DNA of 64,000 nucleotides from NCBI GenBank assembly GCA_021324015.1, contig JAJPJX010000084.1, positions 1 through 64,000 on the forward strand. The letters are read 5' to 3'. Below the pieces are notes generated by a model that was not told where the DNA came from, made no database searches, and saw only the letters and a program-made list of their open reading frames with translations. This document shows, one piece after another, positions 44,126 through 54,034 of this stretch. Position 1 is the stretch's first letter. Every line of letters begins with the position of its first letter. The translations under genes and the position numbers were made by a program. This stretch comes from Solibacteraceae bacterium (GTDB lineage Bacteria; Acidobacteriota; Terriglobia; Bryobacterales; Bryobacteraceae).

Positions 44126-44166
44126 AGGGGCGAGATAGCACTCCGCCCCTGTGCGTATCCACTATA
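44126..44166 (-). promoter_or_regulatory. Possible promoter/operator of the efflux operon
   Basis: Minus strand TATAGT (44166-44161) may be a -10 box. About ten bases downstream lie inverted arms AGGGGCG and CGCCCCT (44150-44144 and 44132-44126, 11-base loop), placed where a metal-sensing repressor or an attenuating hairpin would act. The same hairpin could end transcription of the small gene at 44189. No -35 box is clear and no regulator gene is adjacent. Confidence 0.4.
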
Positions 44167-44188
44167 TCGCGTTTGACCTCGGCAACCG

Positions 44189-44419
44189 CTACGGGGTTTC
44201 GGGCCAACCGACCGGCCGGTCCTCGGGCAACGGGTCCTGGGGAACCAGCGTCGGATCCACGAAGGGATGCGGCGTCAGGTTCGGCGGAACCTGATTCGGG
44301 GTTTGGGTGCGGCGCTTGTCGTCCGGAATGCGCAAAGGCGCCGGACGCTGGCGATCGGCTTTGTCCTGGATCGGGTTCCGGCCCGATGGCCCGCCGGGCG
44401 GCAGGAAGCGTTTGGACAT
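44189..44419 (-). CDS. Small proline-rich hypothetical protein (76 residues)
   Basis: Begins MSKRFLPPGGPSGRNPIQDK and ends VGWPETP; 17 or so prolines, no signal peptide, probably disordered. The start at 44419 has GGAG seven bases upstream; a longer frame to 44488 lacks a site. It lies between the conserved unknown gene and the efflux operon on the same strand, separated from both by about 110 bases. No family recognised. Confidence 0.5.
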   Translation of the reverse strand: MSKRFLPPGGPSGRNPIQDKADRQRPAPLRIPDDKRRTQTPNQVPPNLTPHPFVDPTLVPQDPLPEDRPVGWPETP

Positions 44420-44531
44420 CAGTGCTCCTTTCGCCCCCATATTGCCAGAGGGGCATACCGGAACCTGCCTTTCTGAGGCTGTAAACAATAGAAAAAACTA
44501 GCGTTATGGGAACAGAAAAAGCTGTGAATGC

Positions 44532-45224
44532 TTAGCGCAGATAGAACAGGCTGAGCCGTGGCAAACCGCACTTTTCGAGCAGTTGCCGCTCCAGATATTG
44601 CTTTTCCAGCAGGGCGAGTTGGGGGGCGCTCATCTTGCCGCGATAGGGACGAAGCTGGCGGTCGAGTTCGCGGCGCGCCTCCAGCAGTTCTTCTTCGGTC
44701 TGGCTGCCCCGGACCGCCGCGATCATCTTTTCCTCCAGGACGGTGAGACGCTGCTCCAGCGCCTCCAGTTCGGCGTGATGCACCTCCGCCTCCGCGGCGA
44801 GACGGTCCAGCGCCTCCGCAATCTCACCCAAAGCCGGGGCGCCTGCATGGCGCAGCCGTTCGGCATTCCCAGCCAGATAAGCCCGCAGTTCCTCCACGGC
44901 GAACGGCGGCGCGGACTCGCGTCCTCGCGCGGGGCTGACGTTGCCCGCCATCACCTGGGCTTCGGTGAGGACCGCTTGCGCGCAAAAGGCCAGGGAGTTC
45001 ACCATCTGGGTCTTGTGCCTGCGACCGCGCCACTTTTCGAAAGCCGCGTCGATCCCGCGAAACACAGCCTCCAGCGGAACTTCTGAATTCTTCCAACTTT
45101 CAATCAGCGCCCAGTCGAGAGGCGAGAGCAGGAATAGGCCGGTGCCGCGGACGCGCCGGAAATGTTCCTCGATCTCAGTGAAATAGTTGAAGTAGTTGTA
45201 GACCCAGTCGTGGCTTTCGGTCAT
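44532..45224 (-). CDS. Conserved-looking hypothetical protein, helical (230 residues)
   Basis: Starts MTESHDWVYNYFNYFTEIEE. The first 90 residues (LLSPLDWALIESWKNSEVPL, AVFRGIDAAFEKWRGRRHK) resemble a compact helical domain; residues 120-225 form a coiled coil (HHAELEALEQRLTVLEEKM, EEELLEARRELDRQLRPYRG). No catalytic motif. Its ATG overlaps the birA stop (ATGA), making it the last gene of the valS-nadC-birA run. Function unknown. Confidence 0.75.
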   Translation of the reverse strand: MTESHDWVYNYFNYFTEIEEHFRRVRGTGLFLLSPLDWALIESWKNSEVPLEAVFRGIDAAFEKWRGRRHKTQMVNSLAFCAQAVLTEAQVMAGNVSPARGRESAPPFAVEELRAYLAGNAERLRHAGAPALGEIAEALDRLAAEAEVHHAELEALEQRLTVLEEKMIAAVRGSQTEEELLEARRELDRQLRPYRGKMSAPQLALLEKQYLERQLLEKCGLPRLSLFYLR

Positions 45225-45979
45225 ACTGCGCGGACGCCTCCCGCCAGGATGAGGGTCTCTGAGCCGTCGTCGCGGCGCACAATCAGAAAACCGGAAGGAT
45301 CCAGCCCGGCGGTGGTTCCTTCCAGCACACCCTCCGCCTGCGAGACGCGCACCCGCTTGCCACGGGCGTAACTGGAACAGCTGGCAAACAGCTCCAGAAT
45401 CGCCTGCCTGCCGCCCTCCGCCAGCATTCGGACAAAGCGGTCCACGGATTCCAGCAGGCAGACCAGCAGATCTTCCCGGGACTGCCGGCGGCCGGTGGCG
45501 ATGCGCAGGGAGGTGGCTTCGGCCGCGAGCTCCTCCGGAAAGGCGGCGTGGTTGACGTTAATGCCTATGCCGGCGATCGCGGCGGCATCCTGGAGTTGCA
45601 CGAGGATGCCGGCGGTCTTCTTGCCGCCCAGCATGAGATCATTCGGCCAGCGCAGGTCCGGCTGCAAGCCAGCGGCGTTCGAAATGGCGTCGGCGGCGGC
45701 CAGGCCCAGTGCCAGGGTGAGGAGCGGGAGAGCGTCGCTCGAAAGACCCGGCCGCAGCACGACCGAGGCATAGAGCCCGGAGCCCAGTTCGGAGTACCAG
45801 GAGTGGCCGTGCCTGCCCTGCCCCGCGGTCTGCTCCTCGGCCACCACGGCGGTGCCCGCGGGGCAGCCGGCGGCAGCCAGGCACGCGGCTTCGTGCATCG
45901 TGGAGTCGATGGTATCGAACCACTCGATGCGGCGGCCGGGCAGCCGGCGCTCGACGGCGGCGATATCCAGAGGTTTCAC
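45221..45979 (-). CDS. birA: Biotin-[acetyl-CoA-carboxylase] ligase, catalytic-only
   Basis: Attaches biotin to the biotin carboxyl carrier protein. The 252-residue product has the ligase motifs IDSTMHEAACLAAAG, EEQTAGQGRHGHSW (GRGRxG region), SVVLRP, LRWPNDLMLGGKKTAGILVQ and IGINVNH, and a C-terminal SH3-like domain (VSQAEGVLEGTTAGLDPSGF). There is no N-terminal helix-turn-helix, so it is not the regulatory BirA type. The start is GTG at 45979, overlapping the nadC stop (GTGA). Confidence 0.92.
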   Translation of the reverse strand: MKPLDIAAVERRLPGRRIEWFDTIDSTMHEAACLAAAGCPAGTAVVAEEQTAGQGRHGHSWYSELGSGLYASVVLRPGLSSDALPLLTLALGLAAADAISNAAGLQPDLRWPNDLMLGGKKTAGILVQLQDAAAIAGIGINVNHAAFPEELAAEATSLRIATGRRQSREDLLVCLLESVDRFVRMLAEGGRQAILELFASCSSYARGKRVRVSQAEGVLEGTTAGLDPSGFLIVRRDDGSETLILAGGVRAV

Positions 45980-46821
45980 GCCAACTCCAGCCGGAAGCTG
46001 AGATCCACCGCGCGGGCCGAATGCGTGATGGCACCCGAGGAGACAAAGTCCGCGCCGCTTTCGGCATAGGCGCGCACGTTGTCGAGCGTGATGCCGCCGG
46101 AGATCTCGATGACAACCGACCCTCCCTCCCGATAGCCGCGCACGAAGCGCACTTGCCGAGCCGCCTCTTCCGGCGTGAGGTTGTCGAGCAGCAGATGGGT
46201 AGCCCCGCACTCCAGCGCCTGGACCAACTCCGCGCGGGTGCGTACTTCGATTTCGACCGGCAGGCCCGCGGCGCGGGCATTTTCGAGCGCCTGGCGTACG
46301 CCGCCGGCCGCAGCAATATGGTTGTTTTTGATGAGCACGGCATCAAACAGGCCAATGCGATGATTGACGACACCACCGGCAGCCGCGGCCATTTTCTCCA
46401 GGCGCCGCAGGCCGGGCGTCGTCTTGCGCGTATCCAGGATCCGGCAGCCGGTGCCGGCCACGCGGTCCGCGAACTGGCGGGCCAGGGTGGCGATGCCGCT
46501 GAGGCGCTGGAGAAAATTGAGCGCCACGCGCTCGCATTCGAGCAGAGTGCGCGCCCGGCCGCGCACGAACGCGATCTGGTCGCCGGCGGCCGCACAGTCA
46601 CCGTCGTTCTTTTCCAGGCGCAGCTCCTGCACGCCGCCGCGGGCGTCGAAAATCAGCGGCAGTAACCCTATGCCTGCCACCACCAGCGGCTCGCGCGCCA
46701 GGAACCGGCCGCTAGCTTCCCGCGACTCCGGGACACACGCCTGGCTGGTGACATCGCCGGCGCCGATGTCCTCCGCGAGGGCGCGGCGAACGGCCTCCAG
46801 GATTTCGGGGTGAGGGATCAT
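45976..46821 (-). CDS. nadC: Nicotinate-nucleotide pyrophosphorylase (carboxylating)
   Basis: Quinolinate phosphoribosyltransferase of de novo NAD synthesis, 281 residues. [68 protein letters not shown] and [20 protein letters not shown] are diagnostic. It overlaps valS upstream and birA downstream by four bases each. nadA and nadB are not in the window. Confidence 0.96.
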   Translation of the reverse strand: MIPHPEILEAVRRALAEDIGAGDVTSQACVPESREASGRFLAREPLVVAGIGLLPLIFDARGGVQELRLEKNDGDCAAAGDQIAFVRGRARTLLECERVALNFLQRLSGIATLARQFADRVAGTGCRILDTRKTTPGLRRLEKMAAAAGGVVNHRIGLFDAVLIKNNHIAAAGGVRQALENARAAGLPVEIEVRTRAELVQALECGATHLLLDNLTPEEAARQVRFVRGYREGGSVVIEISGGITLDNVRAYAESGADFVSSGAITHSARAVDLSFRLELA

Positions 46822-49484
46822 CCTTCCAGGCTGCCGAGCGCCGCCTGCACCTTCGCCAGTTGGGCTTCATACTCGCCCAGCTTCTGGCGGATGCTCTGAA
46901 CCACCTTTTCCGGGGCGCGGCTCAGGAACGTTTCGTCGGAGAGCTGGCGGCGCGAGTTGCCGATGTTCTTCTCGAGCTGCTCCTTTTCCTTGTCGAGCCG
47001 CTTGCGCTGCGCTTCCACCTGAGTTTTGGGCACATGCAGCACGAGATCGAACTCCGTGGTCGACCGCACGGCTCCCCCCGAAGAGGGCGCAACTCCGGCG
47101 CGGAGCTCCAGCTTGACGTTGGCCAGGCGCAGGATGGCCGCGGCATTGCGGGCGGCGATCTCCAGGACGGTCCGCGAATAGAGCGTGCCCTCGACCTGCT
47201 GCCTGGGATCGATCTTCATGTCCGCCCGCAGCGCGCGGGCCAGGGTCACGATATCCTGCAACACCGCGATTTCGTGCTCGGCCTCCGTATCCGCCGGCGC
47301 GGCATCCGGCTGCGGATAGGTACAGAGCGCGATCGAAAGAGGGCGGTACGGGTTGGCTTTCGCCAGCCGCTGCCACAGTTCTTCGGTGAGGAAGGGCATC
47401 ACCGGATGCAGCAGGCGCAGGGCCGTCTCGAAAGCCGCCAGCAAGTTGCGCCATCCGGCATCCAGGCTGGAGTTTTCGCGGAAGCGCAGCTTCTTCAGCT
47501 CCAGGTACCAGTCGCAGAACTCGTCCCAGAAGAAGTGCCACAGCACCTGCGCGGCTTCGTGGTAGCGGTACTGGTCAATGGCCCGGTTGGCCTGCTCCGC
47601 GCACGCGTTCAGCCGGCTGAAGATCCAGCGGTCTTCGATGGGCACGCCGGCATCGGGGTCCGCCTTGAGCCGGTAGGATTCCAAGCTGTCCGGCACCCAG
47701 CTCTCCACGCCGCTGCGCTCCATGTTGAGGAAGAGCAGGCGGGCCGCGTTCCAGATCTTGTTACCGAAGGCGCGGGCGCTCTCCATGCGCTCATCGGAGT
47801 AGACGATATCGGTTCCCGGCGCGGCGCCCATGAGCAGGCCCATGCGGACGGCGTCGGTGCCATACGTCTCGGTGAGCACCAGCGGGTCAATGGTATTACC
47901 CCGGGTCTTGGACATCTTCTGGCGCTCGGCATCGCGCACCAGGCCGTGGATGTAGACCTGGCGGAACGGGACATCGCCCATGAACTCGCAGCCCATCATG
48001 ATCATGCGAGCCACCCAGAAGAACAGGATGTCGAAGCCGGTGATGAGCAGCGAAGTGGGATAAAAAGTCTCCAGGTCCAGAGTCTGGTCCGGCCAGCCCA
48101 AGGTGGAAAACGGCCAGAGAGCGGAACTGAACCAGGTGTCGAGCACATCCGGATCCTGGCTCAGCTGGTGGGATCCGCAGCGCGGGCAGCTTTGCGGCGC
48201 TTCCCGAGCCACCACGGTCTCGCGGCAGCCGGAGCAATGCCATGCCGGGATACGGTGACCCCACCACAACTGCCGCGAGATGCACCAATCACGAATGTTG
48301 TACATCCACTCGTAGTAGGTCTTGCTCCAGTTTTCCGGGATAAACCGGATCTGACCGGTTTCCACCACTTCGATAGCTTTTTCCGCCAGCGGTTTGGTCT
48401 TGACGAACCACTGCGTGGAGATGAGCGGCTCCACGACGGTCTTGGAGCGGTCGCACTTGCCCAGATTGATGGTGTAGGGCTCGACTTTTTCAAGCAGCCC
48501 GAGCTGTTCCAGGTCGGCCACCACACGCTTGCGGGCTTCGTAGCGGTCCAGCCCGGCGTAGGGTCCGGCGGCTGCGGTCATGCGCGCCGTCTCGCCGATC
48601 ACCTGAATTTTGGGGAGGTTGTGCCGTTTGCCGGCCTCAAAATCGTTGGGGTCGTGCGCCGGCGTGACCTTCACCGCGCCGGTGCCGAATTTCGGATCCG
48701 CCAGTTCATCCAGGATGATGGGGATGTCGCGGTCCATCAAGGGCAGGCGCACCGTCCTGCCGTGCAGGTCAAAATAGCGCGCGTCGGTGGGATTGACGGC
48801 CACGGCGGTGTCGCCGAGCAGGGTTTCGGGCCTCGTGGTGGCCACCACGATGGAGCGGTCCGTGCCGTTCACCGGGTAGCGGATGTGCCACAGGTTGCCC
48901 TCGGTCTCCTGGGCCTTCACCTCCAGGTCGGAGAGCGCGGTCATGCAGTCCGGGCACCAGTTGACCATGTATTCGCCGCGGTAGATCAAGCCCTTTTCAT
49001 AGAGCCTCACGAACACCTCGCGGACGGCGCGGGAGAGGCCCGGGTCGAGCGTGAAACGCTCGCGGCTCCAGTCGCAACTGGCGCCGGTGCGGATCATCTG
49101 GCTCTTGATGCGGCCGCCGTATTGCGCCTTCCACTCCCAGACCCGCTGCTCAAACTTTTCGCGGCCCAGTTCCAGGCGGTTGATGCCCTCTTGGGCAAGC
49201 TTGCGGTCCACCACCATCTGGGTAGCGATCCCCGCGTGGTCGGTTCCGGGCAGCCAGAGGGTCCGATCGCCGCGCATGCGATGCCAGCGGATGGTGACAT
49301 CGATCTCGGTGTGCTCCAGCATGTGGCCGATGTGCAGCGAACCCGTTACGTTGGGCGGGGGGATGACCAGCGAGAAGACGCCCGGCTGGCCGTGATCGTC
49401 AGCGCGGAAGATGCCGGTGTCAATCCACCACTGCGCCCAGTGCGGCTCGAACCGCTGGGGCTCGTAAACTTTCTCAATTTGCAT
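46818..49484 (-). CDS. valS: Valyl-tRNA synthetase
   Basis: Charges tRNA-Val, 888 residues. HIGH motif in [15 protein letters not shown] (about residue 48), editing-domain motifs [18 protein letters not shown] and [28 protein letters not shown], zinc-knuckle-like [16 protein letters not shown] (KMSKS loop, about residue 525), and the C-terminal coiled-coil arm ([20 protein letters not shown]). The ATG overlaps nothing upstream; the response regulator gene ends 43 bases before. Complete and normal. Confidence 0.97.
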   Translation of the reverse strand: MQIEKVYEPQRFEPHWAQWWIDTGIFRADDHGQPGVFSLVIPPPNVTGSLHIGHMLEHTEIDVTIRWHRMRGDRTLWLPGTDHAGIATQMVVDRKLAQEGINRLELGREKFEQRVWEWKAQYGGRIKSQMIRTGASCDWSRERFTLDPGLSRAVREVFVRLYEKGLIYRGEYMVNWCPDCMTALSDLEVKAQETEGNLWHIRYPVNGTDRSIVVATTRPETLLGDTAVAVNPTDARYFDLHGRTVRLPLMDRDIPIILDELADPKFGTGAVKVTPAHDPNDFEAGKRHNLPKIQVIGETARMTAAAGPYAGLDRYEARKRVVADLEQLGLLEKVEPYTINLGKCDRSKTVVEPLISTQWFVKTKPLAEKAIEVVETGQIRFIPENWSKTYYEWMYNIRDWCISRQLWWGHRIPAWHCSGCRETVVAREAPQSCPRCGSHQLSQDPDVLDTWFSSALWPFSTLGWPDQTLDLETFYPTSLLITGFDILFFWVARMIMMGCEFMGDVPFRQVYIHGLVRDAERQKMSKTRGNTIDPLVLTETYGTDAVRMGLLMGAAPGTDIVYSDERMESARAFGNKIWNAARLLFLNMERSGVESWVPDSLESYRLKADPDAGVPIEDRWIFSRLNACAEQANRAIDQYRYHEAAQVLWHFFWDEFCDWYLELKKLRFRENSSLDAGWRNLLAAFETALRLLHPVMPFLTEELWQRLAKANPYRPLSIALCTYPQPDAAPADTEAEHEIAVLQDIVTLARALRADMKIDPRQQVEGTLYSRTVLEIAARNAAAILRLANVKLELRAGVAPSSGGAVRSTTEFDLVLHVPKTQVEAQRKRLDKEKEQLEKNIGNSRRQLSDETFLSRAPEKVVQSIRQKLGEYEAQLAKVQAALGSLEG

Positions 49485-49527
49485 GGGAACTTTTATGATA
49501 GCAGGACGTTTCTTCCGCAGCCCCTGC

Positions 49528-50838
49528 TCAGGGCTTCATCCGTTCCAGCTTGCGATACAAGGTCTTGCGCTCAATCCCGAGGATTTGCGCGGCGCGGCTC
49601 TTGTTCCCGCCGGTAGCGGCCAGCACGCGGCGAATCTGCTCTTCTTCGGCCTCGGCCAGCGTCTCCACCGGGTGCTCGCGCGATTCCATGATACTCAAAG
49701 CGCCGCGCACCGTATCTCCGTCGATGCGGTCGTTCGGCGCCAGAATGGTGAGACGCTCCATGAGGTGCTGCAACTGGCGCACGTTGCCGGGCCAAGTGTA
49801 TTCCTGCAATGCCTTCATGCCGGTCTCCAGCAGCCGGACGTCACGCTGGTAGCGCGCGTTGTACTTGTTCAGAAAGGCACGGGCCAACAGCGGCACGTCG
49901 CCGCGGCGGTCGCGCAATGGGGGGATCACGATGCGCACCACGTTGAGGCGGAACCAGAGATCCTCGCGAAACCTGCCCTCGTCCACCATCTTCTGGAGAT
50001 CCCGGTTGGTGGCGGCAAGCACCCGGACGTCCACCTGCTTGGAGCGCGCCGCGCCTACGGGCCGGATCTCACGCTCCTGCAGGAAGCGCAGCAGTTTCAC
50101 CTGGAAGTTGAGCTCGACGTCGCCGATTTCATCGAGCAGCACGGTGCCGCGGTTGGCCGCCTCGAAGACCCCCATGCGGTCGCGGTCGGCGCCCGTATAA
50201 GCGCCCTTCAGCGTGCCAAACAACTCACTTTCGAGCAGCGTGGGGGCGATGGAGGCGCAGTCCACCGGCACGAAGGGCTGGCTGGCGCGAGAGCTGAAGC
50301 GGTGGATCATGCGCGCCACCAGTTCCTTGCCGGTGCCAGTCTCACCTACGATCAGCACGGTGGCGTCGGTGGGCGCGACGCGCGAAGCCGTCTTGTAGAT
50401 TTCCACCATGGCGGCCGAACTGCCGATCATTTCGGTTTCCGGTAGATCCTCGGGCCCGGCCTCCTCTTCCTCCTCGGCGCGGGACGCCTGAGCGCGCTGG
50501 ACGGTTTCCAGCATGCGGTCCAGATCGAACGGTTTGGCGACGTAGTCGAACGCTCCACCGCGGGTGGCCGCCATCACGGTCTCCATGGTGCCGCGGGCGG
50601 TCATCAGAATGACGGCGCACCGCGGATCCCGGCGGCGGGCGGCGTCCAGCACATCCAGCCCGGTGCGTTGATCGATATAGATGTCCGAGATCACGATGGG
50701 ATACGCGCTCAGCTCCAGGCGCTCCAGGGCCTCCTCGGTGGACGCCACGGCATCCACAGCATACCCTTCCAACTCCAGGAAAGTGACCAGGGTGGTGCGG
50801 ACCGCGGGATCGTCCTCGACAACCAGTAGTTTTTCCAT
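49528..50838 (-). CDS. Sigma-54-dependent response regulator (NtrC family)
   Basis: A 436-residue activator: receiver domain with phospho-acceptor in [11 protein letters not shown] (about Asp 54), AAA+ domain with Walker [16 protein letters not shown], the sigma-54 contact loop [16 protein letters not shown] (GAFTGA appears as GAYTGA), [20 protein letters not shown], and a C-terminal Fis-type HTH ([20 protein letters not shown]). Tyr in GAYTGA is a tolerated variant. It is coupled to the upstream kinase (TAATG). It should activate sigma-54 promoters; no such promoter was recognised in the window. Confidence 0.93.
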   Translation of the reverse strand: MEKLLVVEDDPAVRTTLVTFLELEGYAVDAVASTEEALERLELSAYPIVISDIYIDQRTGLDVLDAARRRDPRCAVILMTARGTMETVMAATRGGAFDYVAKPFDLDRMLETVQRAQASRAEEEEEAGPEDLPETEMIGSSAAMVEIYKTASRVAPTDATVLIVGETGTGKELVARMIHRFSSRASQPFVPVDCASIAPTLLESELFGTLKGAYTGADRDRMGVFEAANRGTVLLDEIGDVELNFQVKLLRFLQEREIRPVGAARSKQVDVRVLAATNRDLQKMVDEGRFREDLWFRLNVVRIVIPPLRDRRGDVPLLARAFLNKYNARYQRDVRLLETGMKALQEYTWPGNVRQLQHLMERLTILAPNDRIDGDTVRGALSIMESREHPVETLAEAEEEQIRRVLAATGGNKSRAAQILGIERKTLYRKLERMKP

Positions 50839-52697
50839 TAATGCTGTTCCGCAAGCACGGCGGCGACCGGCACGGGAAGGCTGAGGGTGAAGCAGGAGCC
50901 CACGCCCGGGCGGCTCACCACATCGATGGCGCCGCCGTGCTGCACCACGATCTGTTCGACGATTGAGAGACCGATTCCGGTCCCGGCTTCACCGGATTCC
51001 TCCGCCTTCCGGGTGCGGTAAAACTTCTGAAAGATCTTTTTCACTTCCTTTTGATCCATGCCGATGCCCTGGTCCTGCACGGAAATCAGGATGCGCGCGG
51101 CGGCGCGGCGCGCAAAGGCGGTGACCTCCGTATTCTGGGGCGAATATTTGATGGCGTTGGTGAGCAGGTTGTATACCGCGTACTCCATCAACTCCCGGTC
51201 GCCCGCCAGAGCCAGGTCCTCCGGGGCGGGTTCCAGGGTGATGCGGATGTGCTTCCGCTCGGCCAGCGGGCGGGCGCGCTCTACGCAGCCGGACAGCAGC
51301 CCGCCCACGGCGAAGGTTTCTTTCTTCAATTCCATCTGCCCGGCGGAGAGCCGTTCCACGTTGAGGAACATTTCGATCATGCGCCCCAGCCGCTTGGACT
51401 CGGAATTGATCAACTGCGCGATCTGCTTGCGCTTTTCATCCGGCATGGCGTAGCGGCTGATCAGTTCGCTGGAGCCCTGGATGGCGGTGAGCGGCGTGCG
51501 CATTTCATGCGTGACAAAGTGCATGGCCTGCTGGTAGCGCACCCGCTCGGCCTCGGCCTTGCGCCAACGGCGCCTTACCACCAGGGTCTGATAACCCGCC
51601 GCGCTGACCATGGAAATCCAGGCCGTGGAGACCGGCGTGGTGAAAGAAAAAACAATCCGGCGGGTGAAGAACCAGTAGGGCGTCAGGTTCACCAGCACCA
51701 GCACGGCGACCCCGGCTGCATAAGCCTGCCATCCCGGCAAGTAGGAGAAAATCAGGCCCGCCGCCACCACCGTCAGGAGACTGAAGGCCAACACCCACCA
51801 GTTCGGCGCATCCGTGAGGAACTGGCGCTGGCCGATGGTTTCGAAGGCATTGGCCAGAATTTCGGTTCCCGGCATGTACTTGCCGCTGGAATATGGCGTC
51901 ATGAGCCGGTCCTTCATCTCCGACTGCGCCGTGACGCCGGCGAATACGACCTTCCCGGCAAAGCGGGAAGCCAAGCTCCCGTCCTCCAGAAGGTCTTTGA
52001 GCGAGACCCGTGGGATGGGGGTCATACCCGGCGGCACGTAGCGGATGCGCATCAGCCGCCCGTCCACGTACCGCGAGGGGATGATGGTGCTGCCGACCTG
52101 AAGATCGTCCGGCGATTCGATGATGGCGGCGCCCCGGCTAACACGGAATGCCTCGAGCGACAGCGCCCAGCGGCGCACTCGAGAGGTGGCTTTTTCCAAC
52201 GGGATAGCCCGGCTGACCGAGTCCAGATCGTCCGGCTGCGCATGCACGTGCCCGATTGCGGCGGCGTAGCGCCGGAAGCGCTGAATCGGGTCTTCCCAGG
52301 CGGCGCCGTCCTGGATGAGCTCGCAAGGCAGCACCAGGTTGGGCAAGGCACGGAATGCAGCTTCGAGCTGCGCATCCGAATCCGGGTCGCCCGGATCCGC
52401 CAGCAGAACGTCGATGGCGACCGCTTTGGGAGAGGCTGCCGCAATTCGCCGCAATCCCTGGGCCAGAGGCGCGCGGATGCCCCGCATGCCGTGGCAGGCG
52501 CTCAGAGTCGGCTCGTCGATGGCCAGCAGAATGCTCTCCGTCTGCCAGGGAGGTGGCTGGTAGAGGCGGAACATGAAGTCGTAAGCGTCGTTATCGATTT
52601 GCGCGCCAAATCCGGACCAGCTCGCCGCCAGCGCGACGGCGAAAGCACCCGCCAGCAAGGCCACGTAGGTTCCGTTCTGCCGCGCGAAGCGCCACAT
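50838..52697 (-). CDS. CHASE2-domain sensor histidine kinase
   Basis: A 619-residue membrane sensor. An N-terminal membrane helix, a CHASE2 extracytoplasmic domain (QIDNDAYDFMFRLYQPPPWQ, KAVAIDVLLADPGDPDSDAQ, GKVVFAGVTAQSEMKDRLMT; about 30-295), three membrane helices (about 300-375), then a kinase core: H box HFVTHEMRTPLTAIQG, N box AVYNLLTNAIKYSP, G1 QDQGIGMDQKE, G2 GTGIGLSIVEQIVVQHGG. The cognate regulator overlaps its stop. The ligand is unknown. It follows the aminopeptidase gene after one base. Confidence 0.92.
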   Translation of the reverse strand: MWRFARQNGTYVALLAGAFAVALAASWSGFGAQIDNDAYDFMFRLYQPPPWQTESILLAIDEPTLSACHGMRGIRAPLAQGLRRIAAASPKAVAIDVLLADPGDPDSDAQLEAAFRALPNLVLPCELIQDGAAWEDPIQRFRRYAAAIGHVHAQPDDLDSVSRAIPLEKATSRVRRWALSLEAFRVSRGAAIIESPDDLQVGSTIIPSRYVDGRLMRIRYVPPGMTPIPRVSLKDLLEDGSLASRFAGKVVFAGVTAQSEMKDRLMTPYSSGKYMPGTEILANAFETIGQRQFLTDAPNWWVLAFSLLTVVAAGLIFSYLPGWQAYAAGVAVLVLVNLTPYWFFTRRIVFSFTTPVSTAWISMVSAAGYQTLVVRRRWRKAEAERVRYQQAMHFVTHEMRTPLTAIQGSSELISRYAMPDEKRKQIAQLINSESKRLGRMIEMFLNVERLSAGQMELKKETFAVGGLLSGCVERARPLAERKHIRITLEPAPEDLALAGDRELMEYAVYNLLTNAIKYSPQNTEVTAFARRAAARILISVQDQGIGMDQKEVKKIFQKFYRTRKAEESGEAGTGIGLSIVEQIVVQHGGAIDVVSRPGVGSCFTLSLPVPVAAVLAEQH

Positions 52698-52698
52698 C

Positions 52699-54009
52699 TT
52701 ACCTGGCTACCGCTTTCTCAATCTCGCCGGGCTCCCGCGGCAGAGCCGCGCTCAGCACCCGGGCTCCGGCCCTGGTTACCACCACCATGTCTTCAATCCG
52801 AATACCAATATTTTCCTCCGGGATGTAGATTCCCGGTTCCACGGTAATGACCATGCCCTCGGCCAGGGGCAGGGCCGGATCGCTGGCATCGTGCACTTCG
52901 AGACCCACGTGATGCCCGATGCCGTGGGTGAAGTACTTGCCCAGGGGTTCCCCGTGCAGATCGGCGCCGTGAGTGTTGATGTAGTCGTAAGCCACCTGGT
53001 ACAGGCTGTTGGGACTGTTCTTGCGCAGGCTCATGCCGGGCTTTACGGCGGCGATCACGGCTTTCTCCGCGCCGAGGACCACGTCATAGATCTCGCGCTG
53101 ACGCCGGCTGAACTTGCCGCCCACAGGGACGGTACGAGTGATATCCGCCGCATAGCCGGAGCACTCCGCGCCCACATCCATCAGCAGCAGCTCTCCGCGG
53201 TCCATCCGGCGGTTATTGCGGGAATAGTGCAAAAACACGGAGTTCGGGCCGGAGCCCACGATGGGCGCATAGGCGCTGCGCTCGCAGCCCCGGTCCGCAT
53301 AGACCTCCACCATGGTGGCGGCCACCTGGTATTCATGGAGGCCCGGGGCGGCGCGCCCCCACGCGGCACGATGAGCTTCCATGGTAGCCTCGGTGGCCCT
53401 TTCGATCAACGCCAGTTCCTCCGGGGACTTCTTCATGCGCAGGCGCGCGATGGCCATGCCGGCGTCGGAGATCTCGCGCAGAGGCGCAAGCAACTGCAGT
53501 TTGCCCGCCTCGCCGCGGTTCTTCAGCGTATATAGCCGGGGATACTGCTCCAGCATGCGGTGCAGTTGGCTCTCGAGGCTGTCCGCGGCCAGGACGGTAT
53601 CGAAACCCGTCAACCGGCTCACGTCCGGATCGTCCGGTCCGGTGGTCCGGCCGGTCCACTTCTCCTGCTCGGGGTTGCGCCGCGGCAAGAACAGGATCTC
53701 TCGCGGCAAGGCCGCTTTGCCCTGGTAGCCCGGCGAGGTCTGGTCCTCGGGGAGGGGCGCCAGGAGCAGGACCGCGCCGGGCTCCATCCAGCCAGTCAGA
53801 TATTGGAAGTTCGGCTCCTGGAAAAAGCCACTGCGCAAGTCGTCGGTGTCCTTTTCGGCACGTCCGAACAGGACGGTGACTCCGTCCGGCAGTTCTGTGC
53901 GCAACTGTTCCCGCCGGGCGTGGTACTGCGCGCGGAGGTGCGCCTGCGAAGCCGCGGGAATGGGGCTTTGCAATGCGACGACCAAAGCGAATGAAAAGAC
54001 CAGCCGCAC
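52699..54009 (-). CDS. Xaa-Pro aminopeptidase (aminopeptidase P), secreted
   Basis: An M24B metallopeptidase of about 436 residues that removes N-terminal residues before proline. A signal peptide (LVFSFALVVALQSPIPAASQ) implies periplasmic location. The creatinase-type N-domain (PNFQYLTGWMEPGAVLLLAP) is followed by metal ligands in LLMDVGAECSGYAADITRTV (two Asp), THGIGHHVGLEVHD (His), VITVEPGIYIPEENIGIRIED (two Glu). The GTG at 54009 is chosen since it lies after the preceding gene's stop and directly before the signal peptide; a longer ATG frame overlaps that gene by 70 bases. No clear ribosome site. Confidence 0.86.
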   Translation of the reverse strand: MRLVFSFALVVALQSPIPAASQAHLRAQYHARREQLRTELPDGVTVLFGRAEKDTDDLRSGFFQEPNFQYLTGWMEPGAVLLLAPLPEDQTSPGYQGKAALPREILFLPRRNPEQEKWTGRTTGPDDPDVSRLTGFDTVLAADSLESQLHRMLEQYPRLYTLKNRGEAGKLQLLAPLREISDAGMAIARLRMKKSPEELALIERATEATMEAHRAAWGRAAPGLHEYQVAATMVEVYADRGCERSAYAPIVGSGPNSVFLHYSRNNRRMDRGELLLMDVGAECSGYAADITRTVPVGGKFSRRQREIYDVVLGAEKAVIAAVKPGMSLRKNSPNSLYQVAYDYINTHGADLHGEPLGKYFTHGIGHHVGLEVHDASDPALPLAEGMVITVEPGIYIPEENIGIRIEDMVVVTRAGARVLSAALPREPGEIEKAVAR

Positions 54010-54034
54010 GCTATTCAGTATAGCGGTAGGGCCT

